Positions 1 through 5,202 of a stretch of 5,870 nucleotides of DNA are shown here, piece after piece. Positions within the stretch are counted from its first letter, which is position 1; every line of letters starts with the position of its first letter. The position numbers were made by a program, and so were the translations under genes. The stretch lies in assembly GCA_002505495.1 (NCBI GenBank), contig DAVI01000101.1, positions 8,696 to 14,565 of the forward strand, in the 5' to 3' direction. This DNA comes from Euryarchaeota archaeon UBA59. GTDB lineage: Archaea; Thermoplasmatota; Poseidoniia; Poseidoniales; Thalassarchaeaceae. The notes beneath the pieces were generated by a model. That model was given only the letters and a program-made list of their open reading frames with translations. It searched no databases and was not told the DNA's origin.

Positions 1-115
1 GCTCCCAAGACTCCTCGAAAAACCGGTGAGCCAAGTCAAAGTACTGGGGGTAGAAAACCACACTCGCAACATCGAGCATCGGCCAGTCCACCCGCCGCCG
101 CAGAACCACCGCCAT
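1..115 (-). CDS. Hotdog-fold acyl-CoA thioesterase-like protein (N-terminal 38 residues; cut by window edge)
   Basis: Reading the minus strand from the ATG at 113-115 gives 38 codons that run off the left edge with no stop. After a short basic beginning (residues 1-8) comes VDWPMLDVASVVFYPQYFDL (residues 9-28). This matches the opening of the 4-hydroxybenzoyl-CoA thioesterase/YbgC group of hotdog enzymes, in which a conserved Asp is followed by a small-residue stretch, then VFYPxYF and a long helix. The candidate catalytic Asp is D15. Family members are cytoplasmic and hydrolyse acyl-CoA thioesters; the substrate cannot be told from this piece. GTG codons at 128-130 and 134-136 are in frame just upstream, so the start could be a few residues longer; ATG is preferred. 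It lies 57 bp behind the two tRNA genes on the same strand. The family call rests on a short segment and is moderately sure. Confidence 0.68.
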   Translation of the reverse strand, partial: MAVVLRRRVDWPMLDVASVVFYPQYFDLAHRFFEESWE

Positions 116-168
116 GATCGAGGCTTGCACCCTCACTCAATCAACCTCGCGCATCCGCAATCTACCGG

Positions 169-331
169 AGGCGGACCCACCGCGATTCGAACACGGGTTT
201 CCAGCTCCGGAGGCTAGAGTGATATCCAGGCTACACTATGGGTCCAGTGACCCACGGAGCCGACTCACCACTATCAACATGAGGACTAAGGGCGAATAAA
301 GGCGGACCCACCGCGATTTGAACACGGGTTT
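169..331. repeat. Direct repeat formed by the duplicated tRNA-Arg 3' halves
   Basis: Positions 169-200 and 300-331 agree at all but one base (C/T in the T-loop). The repeat covers the T-arm, the 3' acceptor strand, the discriminator and three bases of flank. The 5' halves of the tRNAs also repeat (220-245 against 351-376), while the anticodon arms between differ. Sharing of the GCC-T flank beyond the mature 3' end suggests a duplicated segment slightly larger than the tRNA itself. Confidence 0.85.
172..245 (-). tRNA. tRNA-Arg, anticodon CCG
   Basis: The minus strand folds into a full cloverleaf. The seven-base-pair acceptor stem is GGACCCA with TGGGTCC. The D-arm is GTGT...TCAC with a T-T mismatch at its last pair and GG in the loop. 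The anticodon stem is CTAGC with GCTGG, around a loop reading CTCCGGA. The variable loop has 4 nt, and the T-arm is CCGTG-TTCGAAT-CGCGG. The anticodon CCG (plus-strand 208-210) follows U33 and reads the arginine codon CGG. The discriminator is G (172), and CCA is not encoded because the flank reads GCCT. An A follows GG in the D-loop, as in A20-bearing arginine tRNAs. There is no intron. It shares acceptor, D-arm and nearly all of the T-arm with the tRNA-Arg(GCG) gene 57 bp upstream. Confidence 0.95.
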
Positions 332-376
332 GAGGCTCCGCAAGCCCCAGTGATATCCAGGCTACACTATGGGTCC
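303..376 (-). tRNA. tRNA-Arg, anticodon GCG
   Basis: This is a complete minus-strand cloverleaf with the same seven-base-pair acceptor stem (GGACCCA/TGGGTCC) and D-arm as its downstream neighbour. The anticodon stem is GGGGC with GCCTC (one G-T pair), around a loop reading TTGCGGA. The T-arm is CCGTG-TTCAAAT-CGCGG. The anticodon GCG (plus-strand 339-341) decodes CGC and CGU arginine codons. The discriminator is G (303), and no CCA is encoded. There is no intron. Outside the anticodon arm it differs from tRNA-Arg(CCG) essentially by one T-loop base (A for G). An AT-rich TATA-like element near 402-407 sits at the right distance for initiation at or close to the mature 5' end. The two tRNAs could share one transcript. 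Confidence 0.95.
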
Positions 377-400
377 AGCGAATCGCCGACCTGCCGGCCC

Positions 401-410
401 GATTTAACCT
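401..410 (-). promoter_or_regulatory. TATA-like element upstream of tRNA-Arg(GCG)
   Basis: On the minus strand this reads AGGTTAAATC, an AT-rich hexamer in a GC-rich surround. Its centre lies about 28 bp upstream of the mature tRNA 5' end at 376, matching the usual archaeal TATA-to-start distance of about 26 bp plus a leader of a few bases. Function is inferred from spacing and composition only. Confidence 0.5.
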
Positions 411-459
411 CGCCGCATGAGCATGGCAGCGGTTACGCCTCTGTCAAAAGGAGGGGGGT

Positions 460-506
460 GCTCCCGACCGTCGAGAGAAGGAGATTGTAAGTTGACGGCC
501 GGGAGC
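460..506 (-). terminator. Long imperfect hairpin followed by C/T-rich tract, possible 3' end signal
   Basis: The arms 460-472 and 494-506 are complementary over 13 bp with a single A-C mismatch (467 against 499) around a loop of about 21 nt. The stem begins 18 bp beyond the TGA of the winged-helix gene. On the minus strand it is followed by ACCCCCCTCCTTTTG. A pyrimidine-rich tract after a hairpin fits a transcript end, but archaea rely mainly on T-runs and here the run is only four T. It could equally be a structured RNA or a protein-binding site. The rest of 377-523 shows no coding sequence. Confidence 0.4.
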
Positions 507-523
507 GGGGTGTAGAAGTGAGT

Positions 524-775
524 TCAACTGGTGACTGCGTAGATTCTCTTGCCGGTCGCCCGATCCTGAGTCCACAATATTTCCTTGCAGTGTCTAGGAA
601 TGAAGAATCCAACCTTGCGTGGAGTCAGACCGTGGTTTTTCATTCGCCTCTCATTTGCCAAGGCGGCTACAATTTCGCTTGCGGTACAGTTTGGATTTGT
701 TGAGACATAATCCAGTATCTCTGACCTCAGTCGATTGAAGCGCGCCTTCTTTTGGGTGCCGTGTCTACTTTGCAT
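524..775 (-). CDS. Small winged-helix DNA-binding protein (83 aa)
   Basis: The 83-residue protein has the layout of a winged helix-turn-helix. A basic N-terminus and helix cover about residues 8-26 (RFNRLRSEILDYV). A second helix lies at about 32-42 (TASEIVAALAN). A probable recognition helix covers about 50-62 (LTPRKVGFFIPRH), and a beta wing about 65-81 (EILWTQ..GKRIYAV). The charged recognition region suits a chromosomal DNA-binding regulator. Free-standing wHTH proteins of this size are common in archaea, and no ligand domain is fused. The ATG at 773-775 is chosen; a TTG one codon upstream would add a single residue. A GAGAGA purine stretch lies about 5 bp upstream of the ATG and is a weak ribosome-binding candidate. 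The stop is TGA. The gene is 63 bp downstream of the next minus-strand gene, so co-transcription is possible. The target is unknown. Confidence 0.72.
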   Translation of the reverse strand: MQSRHGTQKKARFNRLRSEILDYVSTNPNCTASEIVAALANERRMKNHGLTPRKVGFFIPRHCKEILWTQDRATGKRIYAVTS

Positions 776-814
776 CAATCTCTCTTGGTCGACCGTTCAC
801 CTATGAAGGAAAGT

Positions 815-835
815 GGGGGGTGCCCGGGATATCCC
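815..835. other. Palindrome and C-tract in the gap between two small genes
   Basis: A perfect 10-bp palindrome, GGGATATCCC (826-835), overlaps a CCCGGG palindrome (823-828) and abuts six G (815-820). It begins 4 bp beyond the stop of the unrecognised gene ending at 839. On the minus strand the following bases read GCACCCCCCACTTTCCTT, sharing GCACCCCCC plus a pyrimidine run with the sequence after the hairpin at 460-506. It may mark a transcript end or an operator for the winged-helix gene starting at 775. Either role is a guess from position. Confidence 0.3.
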
Positions 836-838
836 ATC

Positions 839-1186
839 TCATTGCAGGGGTACGATGGTCTTCCAGCGCGGTTCTGCGAGCTTTTTCGCCTTTCCATCCA
901 TGACGATTGGGTGTGGGTGAGTCAGCACTCCATGCATCCCCTCAACAGAGAATTTCACCCTCAATTCCACGAATCTGTCCCTTTCGCACACTTCTAAGAG
1001 TTCGTCATCCAACTCCTCGCTCGCCTGCTCGTCCGCGTATCCTTCGTTGGTGATGCAAAGCGTTGAACCGTCGAGATGTGCACGTGGCTGAAAGTCGTGG
1101 TCATCGGGGTCTTGCATCCTGACTTCAAGGTCGACAACGACCCTCCCGCGCACTGTCATCTTGGTGATGTCAATCGACGAAACCAT
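839..1186 (-). CDS. Uncharacterised beta-rich protein (about 115 aa)
   Basis: I do not recognise this protein. Codon use looks like genuine coding sequence and the frame ends in TGA. Two stretches with alternating hydrophobic and charged residues (about 9-24, MTVRGRVVVDLEVRMQ, and 70-82, DRFVELRVKFSVE) look like beta strands. Between them lie an acidic segment (DPDDHD, 26-31) and a predicted acidic helix (about 52-68, DEQASEELDDELLEV). The tail is basic (about 97-110), and H90, H92 and H86 lie close together. No signal peptide, membrane segment or metal-binding cysteine cluster is seen. The ATG at 1184-1186 has GGGAG nine bases upstream. A GTG at 1238-1240 is also in frame and would add 18 residues (starting MGACECSF); the frame closes just above it. 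A soluble cytoplasmic protein is the only safe reading. Confidence 0.6.
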   Translation of the reverse strand: MVSSIDITKMTVRGRVVVDLEVRMQDPDDHDFQPRAHLDGSTLCITNEGYADEQASEELDDELLEVCERDRFVELRVKFSVEGMHGVLTHPHPIVMDGKAKKLAEPRWKTIVPLQ

Positions 1187-1357
1187 CTCAACCGACTCCC
1201 GCCACTCCGGTTTGCTGAAAGAACATTCGCACGCGCCCACCCGTCACCGTTGGGCTATCACGGATGTTCAGGAGATTGACTTCGATGCGATATCAACCGA
1301 CTGAACCCTGTCGGCGGCTTCCTGTGAGAAGTAAACAGAGGATGGCTGAGGGGCTGC

Positions 1358-2551
1358 TCAAACCACTTCGGTGATTCGTGGGGTGAGGATGACAAACTCC
1401 ACCTCGAGAACCCAGTCGTTGCCTTCGTCAGGGTCCACCTCATCAATCCAGTCAGGGTCTGACTGGTCCGCCGTCACCTGCCAAGTCCAGTTGCCCTGCC
1501 CGTAGCGACCGACCGTCTCGTCGAGCAGCAGCATCCGCAATTGGTCCCGGTCATCGGCATCATAGGTCCGTTCGCCATCGGGAACTGAATTCATCTCCTG
1601 CCTGTCCAAGTAGGCCTTGGGTTCCTTAGTGGGGTCCTCCTGCGAGGTGGCGTGTTCTTCGTTCCACGCAGAGGTGGGAACAGCAAGTTTCAGCGTGAAA
1701 TTGTCTTGTGGCAACTGTAGAAGAAAATCCATCGCCAGGGTTAGAGTCGCATTCACCTCGAGCAATCGACCGCCCTCGCCGGGCTCATGTATGACCGCCC
1801 AAGTGTTACCTTGCTCGAGATAGCCGTCCCAGGTGTAGGACACCCGAGTCTCCTCCCAAACGACCCTCCATGTGCGAGTCGTTACATTGAGACTGAAGTG
1901 ACGGCTGGTAGATGCCTCCATGTCATCGGTGATGGTTAGAGTGCCTTCCATCTCTCCTGACTCATTCATCATCAGGGTGATGCTCGACTCTGTCGAATCA
2001 ACCTCATTGCTCGCATCCCCATCGCCATCGGAATCCAGCCAGTCTAGAGACCAGGCCCAAAGCAGGAGACCGCCGTCGGGGTCGTGGGAGGCGTTGGCGT
2101 CGAGGGTGACGAACTTCCCCACCTTGGTCAGTGAAGGGACTGAGAGGGATATCTCGGGATAGGCGTTGACATGAATTGTCCAACTTGCGGAGTCGCTGCC
2201 CCCCAGGTCATTGGTCACTCGGACTGTCACCCCATAGGTCCCGGGCTCTTCGAAGACATGGCTGGTCAGCCCCTGTGAGGTGGTTGTCTCCGCGCCGTCG
2301 TCAAAATCCCACGCATACTCGGTGATGACGGTTCCTTCGGGAGATGTTGAGCTGCGGGCGTCGAAGTTCACCGGTTCGCCAGCGTTGATCTGGTCGATGT
2401 CGACGGCGAGGTTTGCGGCCGGCTTTGGAGGGCCTATCGGATTGGTACAACCCGATAGCAGAATGCTACAGAGAATGAATGTCGCAATCACTCGCCGCGC
2501 CGCGCCCCTGCGAAGGGATGCTCCAATCATGATTCTGCGAACCAAAACCAT
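1358..2551 (-). CDS. Secreted PKD-domain lipoprotein (397 aa)
   Basis: An arginine-rich N-terminus (residues 1-20) leads into a hydrophobic core (VIATFILCSILL, 21-32) and the lipobox L-S-G-C ending at C35, so the mature protein should be lipid-anchored on the cell surface. The first PKD domain (about 45-130) carries the family hallmark YAWDFDDG (79-86) and GTYGVTVRV (104-112). A second, more divergent PKD-like domain (about 131-224) holds DANASHDPDGG and an inserted acid-rich loop DSDGDGDASNEVD (173-185) that resembles a calcium-binding EF-hand loop. Residues about 225-397 form a beta-rich acidic C-terminal region without a recognised family. Six N-X-S/T sequons (N153, N196, N222, N267, N284, N354) suit archaeal surface glycosylation. 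PKD domains usually serve as spacers or in adhesion and carbohydrate binding, so catalysis is not indicated. The ATG at 2549-2551 is used; M8 is possible. The gap to the upstream acidic-protein gene is 53 bp. Confidence 0.85.
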   Translation of the reverse strand: MVLVRRIMIGASLRRGAARRVIATFILCSILLSGCTNPIGPPKPAANLAVDIDQINAGEPVNFDARSSTSPEGTVITEYAWDFDDGAETTTSQGLTSHVFEEPGTYGVTVRVTNDLGGSDSASWTIHVNAYPEISLSVPSLTKVGKFVTLDANASHDPDGGLLLWAWSLDWLDSDGDGDASNEVDSTESSITLMMNESGEMEGTLTITDDMEASTSRHFSLNVTTRTWRVVWEETRVSYTWDGYLEQGNTWAVIHEPGEGGRLLEVNATLTLAMDFLLQLPQDNFTLKLAVPTSAWNEEHATSQEDPTKEPKAYLDRQEMNSVPDGERTYDADDRDQLRMLLLDETVGRYGQGNWTWQVTADQSDPDWIDEVDPDEGNDWVLEVEFVILTPRITEVV

Positions 2552-2604
2552 CGTTTAACAGCATGACGCACAGCCGTTGACTCAAAGCATCAAACAGAAT
2601 CGAT

Positions 2605-3024
2605 TCAGTCATCGCCGGAATCGACTTCGAACTCATCATCTGAAACCGGCACTTCGACCTTTTCGTAGGCGGTCATGTCCTCTCCTGTGGAGGGAGCAGA
2701 TGCGAGGTGTGAATCGGCTGTTTCCAAGTCTACTTCATCTCCCGTAGCCATTCCGTAATGATCCTCAAGCGGCTCCTCATTGAGTAGGTCATCAGCCTCA
2801 GCCTCCTCGACATGAAACTCGACTGGAACTTCAGCAGCGGGCTCCTCCGAGGATGTCTCCTCATCATCGTCGAGCGCCTCCAAGGCGTCGGAGAGCGCAC
2901 CATCACGCTGCTCGGAGTACCGCTCTGTCAGTGATTGCTCAGTCTGCTCCTCAATCTCCTCGAAAGTGGCTGGCTTCTCCGGCTCCGCCTGACCACGGCC
3001 AAACAGACGGCTCAACCAACCCAT
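2605..3024 (-). CDS. Very acidic small protein with hydrophobic/basic N-terminus (139 aa)
   Basis: The protein starts MGWLSRLFGRGQ, a short amphipathic-looking segment with bulky hydrophobic and arginine residues like membrane-touching N-termini. The remainder is low in complexity, with about one third Asp or Glu and acidic runs at roughly 51-56 (DDDEE) and at the C-terminus (SDDEFEVDSGDD). No globular domain, signal peptide or transmembrane segment is evident, and most of it is probably disordered. Function is unknown; a membrane-peripheral adaptor or a domain-poor relative of MGxxxxLFG-type anchors are guesses. The ATG at 3022-3024 is chosen because the in-frame 34-codon extension up to 3126 reads as arginine/proline-rich non-protein-like sequence and would overlap the divergent exonuclease start. 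An ATAT element centred near 3050 lies about 26 bp upstream, fitting a leaderless transcript. The stop is TGA. Confidence 0.75.
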   Translation of the reverse strand: MGWLSRLFGRGQAEPEKPATFEEIEEQTEQSLTERYSEQRDGALSDALEALDDDEETSSEEPAAEVPVEFHVEEAEADDLLNEEPLEDHYGMATGDEVDLETADSHLASAPSTGEDMTAYEKVEVPVSDDEFEVDSGDD

Positions 3025-3046
3025 GGTTGGCAGACAGGGGGGTAGG

Positions 3047-3054
3047 GGATATGC
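3047..3054 (-). promoter_or_regulatory. TATA-like element for the acidic-protein gene
   Basis: GCATATCC on the minus strand has its ATAT centre about 26 bp from the A of the ATG at 3024, the normal archaeal TATA-to-start distance, so the mRNA could start at the start codon. A second ATAT (3074-3077) lies further upstream and might serve the plus-strand exonuclease gene, placing its start near 3102. Both are short motifs supported by spacing alone. Confidence 0.4.
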
Positions 3055-3117
3055 TTCGCGGAAAGATGCCCTCATATTCAGCAAGTTCAAACGAGGTCGG
3101 AGGCACCGTACCGCTCG

Positions 3118-3945
3118 ATGTCCCACGACCCACTCGCCGGATGCCGCGTCATCGGCTTCGACCTTGAGACGACTGGGCTACAATCTCGAAGTCACCGAAT
3201 CGTGCAATTTGCAGTGTTGGGCAGCGATGTGGACGGCAGCGCAATCCACTACGAGTCACTCGTCGACCCACAACGCCGTATCCCGGCTGATGCCGCCCGA
3301 ATCCACGGCATTCAAGATGCTGATGTCCGGGGGGCCGCCAACTTCGGGGCACATATCGACCGACTCGACGAGTTGTTCACCGACGCTGTGGTAGTGGGCC
3401 ACAATGTTCGTCGCTTCGACTGGCCGTTCATGGCTGATGAATACCTCAGGTTCGGACGCACAATGCCCGAGCCACGAGCCATCATCGACACCTTGGAAGT
3501 GGCTCGCAGACTCAAACTTCCAAAACCGCACGGACTCGGTAGCCTCTGCAGACAATTTCGCGTGTCTCTGGAACAGGCCCACACAGCAGGCGCTGATGCG
3601 GCAGCAACTCTGCTCCTTCTCTGGCAGATTATGGAGGCTCACCCGAGGCCGTTCCGCAGAACCATGGACGACCTGCAAACTTGGCTGTCCGGCAGCCAAG
3701 CCTCATCGGGTGGTGCTCTTGGTAGAGGATACGACGACCTCGAGCCGTTTGATTCACAGGGCAAACTGAGAATTGATGGAGAAAATCTGGTATTCGCCTT
3801 CGGCAGGCACCGGGGTGACACCCTGTCGACCGTGAGCAGCACCGATCCCGACTATCTTCGTTGGGTCCGCTCGCCAAGCGGGCCACTCACAAATGCTGAC
3901 CGAAGCCTACTCTCCGACTGGCTCACCACAAAGACCGCTGACTGA
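3118..3945 (+). CDS. DnaQ-like DEDDh 3'-5' exonuclease with ExoX-like C-terminal domain (275 aa)
   Basis: The N-terminal RNase T/DnaQ fold (about residues 8-172) has all catalytic motifs. Exo I is GFDLETTG with D15 and E17, Exo II is VGHNVRRFDWPFM with D101, and Exo III is HTAGADAAATLL with H155 and D160, so it is a DEDDh enzyme using two metal ions to remove 3' nucleotides from nucleic acid. A linker (about 185-215) leads to a small C-terminal domain with FAFGRHRGDTLSTV (226-239) and DPDYLRWV (243-250), the pattern of the ExoX-like C-terminal domain thought to help substrate binding. The likely role is single-strand trimming in repair or proofreading in trans; RNA as substrate cannot be excluded. 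The ATG is the only reasonable start because no other start codon lies in frame before the upstream stop at 3043. CGGAGGC at 3098-3104 is a somewhat distant Shine-Dalgarno candidate. It converges on the PD-(D/E)XK nuclease gene. Confidence 0.92.
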   Translation: MSHDPLAGCRVIGFDLETTGLQSRSHRIVQFAVLGSDVDGSAIHYESLVDPQRRIPADAARIHGIQDADVRGAANFGAHIDRLDELFTDAVVVGHNVRRFDWPFMADEYLRFGRTMPEPRAIIDTLEVARRLKLPKPHGLGSLCRQFRVSLEQAHTAGADAAATLLLLWQIMEAHPRPFRRTMDDLQTWLSGSQASSGGALGRGYDDLEPFDSQGKLRIDGENLVFAFGRHRGDTLSTVSSTDPDYLRWVRSPSGPLTNADRSLLSDWLTTKTAD

Positions 3946-3969
3946 GTGGCCAACCGAGCAGTAGCCTAT

Positions 3970-5118
3970 TCAAGCGTCTGGAATCGGTTTCCAAGGCAGC
4001 ACGTCACACCAGTCACCGAGCCGCCAACTCGAGCCGCCGACATTTACCCCGCCGAGCATCACGGGTCCCTCCCATGCGAGGTCTTGGATTTCCTGAAGAT
4101 GTTCGCGCGCATAGCCGGTGAATATCACACCGTAACGGGTCCCGGTCAGAGCCATAGTCCCATTGTCGTCGGTAGGTAGCATCCGCTCGACCAAGGCGAC
4201 TGAGCAATCATCCTCGACGCGAATCAGTTGCACCACCTCGTCACGGAAGACGCCGGTCACCTCCAACTCACCCTCCGCCCGGGCCCAAATCCACTTCGGG
4301 CACCAAGCCTTCCATTCACAGAATCCGCAGGCCTCCTTACTGGGCGTCGCGGCGAACGGCTCCGGCGTCAACTTGCTCGCCTCCCAAGCGGCGAAGGCGT
4401 CGTCGAGAACGCTCGGACCGTCAGCGACGAAAACCTCGGAGCGGAGCGAATACCACCCTTCGGCGCGGATTGGGGGGTGGCTGGGGTTGTTAGCGATGAT
4501 TAGGTCTCTGTAGAGGCGCAGTTGCCTGCTCACAGTGTCATAGAGCTCTCCATCTGGCGGTCGGCCAGTCTTCAAGTCGGCGACAATCCAACCGATTGGA
4601 TTCTTCTCCTCGTCCCGCTCGACTATCAGCAGGTCGAGTCGTCCCATGAGGCGGCCGCAGGATGAGCGGAGAGTGCCCTCGGCAGAGAGCACCATACTCT
4701 GAATGTCCTTCCAGTCAGCGACTGAAATCGCCGCCAAACTGACCTTTTTGAAGCCCGCCTTCTGGAACAGGATGTTGAGCGAACCGATCAGCAACTTCTG
4801 CGCCTTCTCGAACTCCTCCTCCTTCCATTTCGGATGGCGAGGTGTTTCGAAGAATGACTCTCTCTCCTCCTCCCATTGCTTGGTCAGAATCGCCTTCGCG
4901 GTGGTCGGAAGCCAGCCGCTCTCGTCGTCCACCCTACCGGAGAGGTCGAGGTTGCAGAGGTCTTCCACCGAGTCGTGAACCGCTGTACCAATCGCCGCCG
5001 GCATCCCGGTCTTGCGTGGCAGTCGCTGTCGTGAGAGCCAGAACTTTCTCGGGCACGCCTCAAAGTTGTTCCAAGAGGATGGGGAGAGCGAATGGGCGCG
5101 CTCATGTGCTCCTGTCAT
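3970..5118 (-). CDS. RecB/Cas4-like PD-(D/E)XK nuclease with probable Fe-S cluster (382 aa)
   Basis: Residues 12-27 (SPSSWNNFEACPRKFW) match the opening helix of AddB/Cas4/RecB-type nucleases, with C22 as the first cluster ligand. GTAVH gives the motif I histidine H48. GRLMGRLD ends in the metal-binding D162, and VADLKTG supplies the D-x-K core (D181, K183). Q199 and Y203 form the QxxxY motif typical of RecB-type domains. CGFCEWKAWC provides C264, C267 and C273, completing a one-plus-three cysteine set as in 4Fe-4S nucleases. The fold should cut or resect DNA. After the last cysteines, about residues 285-382 form an extra beta-rich domain (starting near ELEVTGVFRDEVV) that may be OB-like but is not recognised. 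The ATG at 5116-5118 is chosen because GGTGAGGAGG lies eight bases upstream and the conserved fold begins right after it. A 90-residue in-frame extension exists but overlaps the divergent PAC2 gene. No helicase or cas gene is beside it. Confidence 0.9.
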   Translation of the reverse strand: MTGAHERAHSLSPSSWNNFEACPRKFWLSRQRLPRKTGMPAAIGTAVHDSVEDLCNLDLSGRVDDESGWLPTTAKAILTKQWEEERESFFETPRHPKWKEEEFEKAQKLLIGSLNILFQKAGFKKVSLAAISVADWKDIQSMVLSAEGTLRSSCGRLMGRLDLLIVERDEEKNPIGWIVADLKTGRPPDGELYDTVSRQLRLYRDLIIANNPSHPPIRAEGWYSLRSEVFVADGPSVLDDAFAAWEASKLTPEPFAATPSKEACGFCEWKAWCPKWIWARAEGELEVTGVFRDEVVQLIRVEDDCSVALVERMLPTDDNGTMALTGTRYGVIFTGYAREHLQEIQDLAWEGPVMLGGVNVGGSSWRLGDWCDVLPWKPIPDA

Positions 5119-5126
5119 TCCCCTTG

Positions 5127-5136
5127 CCTCCTCACC
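5127..5136 (-). promoter_or_regulatory. Strong Shine-Dalgarno site deciding the nuclease start
   Basis: The minus strand reads GGTGAGGAGG, a near-ideal match to the 3' end of 16S rRNA, with eight bases before the ATG at 5116-5118. No comparable site precedes the other in-frame ATG at 5173-5175, so this fixes the 382-residue form of the nuclease and implies that its mRNA has a leader. Confidence 0.75.
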
Positions 5137-5171
5137 TCTCTCCGTCGAGGGCGGGGCGCCATGCGCCCCAA

Positions 5172-5181
5172 TCATTAATGA
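5172..5181. promoter_or_regulatory. Palindromic TATA-like element shared by divergent genes
   Basis: TCATTAATGA is a perfect 10-bp palindrome and the only clearly AT-rich patch in the 84-bp gap between the nuclease ATG (5118) and the PAC2 GTG (5203). Its centre is about 26 bp upstream of that GTG, which suits a leaderless mRNA. It is also 58 bp upstream of the nuclease ATG, which would allow a leader of about 32 nt carrying the Shine-Dalgarno site. It may be one bidirectional TATA box or an operator. Confidence 0.5.
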
Positions 5182-5202
5182 GACCGGCGCCGAGCGGAAC
5201 TC

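Noticed and set aside
26..299. Short plus-strand frames across the tRNA genes
   Set aside because: They read through tRNA sequence and antisense to the thioesterase-like gene; no protein-like composition.
172..376. tRNA-Arg genes as attachment sites of an integrated element
   Set aside because: The direct repeat is explained by two complete tRNA genes 57 bp apart; no integrase or mobile cargo lies between or beside them.
3025..3126. Thirty-four-residue N-terminal extension of the acidic protein
   Set aside because: The extension is Arg/Pro-rich, unlike the rest, and overlaps the divergent exonuclease start; the MGWLSRLFGR start has a well-spaced TATA-like element.
3256..3699. Antisense frame of 147 codons inside the exonuclease gene
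   Set aside because: It is fully opposite an exonuclease with all catalytic motifs and has no recognisable protein pattern.
4469..4477. Another G6-T tract similar to those at 453 and 815
   Set aside because: It falls inside the nuclease coding sequence and is followed by GG rather than GC, so it is probably codon-driven chance.
3970..5118. Cas4 of a CRISPR-Cas system
   Set aside because: The cysteine layout is Cas4-like, but no repeat array or other cas gene is present and the extra C-terminal domain is not typical of Cas4; a general RecB-like nuclease is the safer call.
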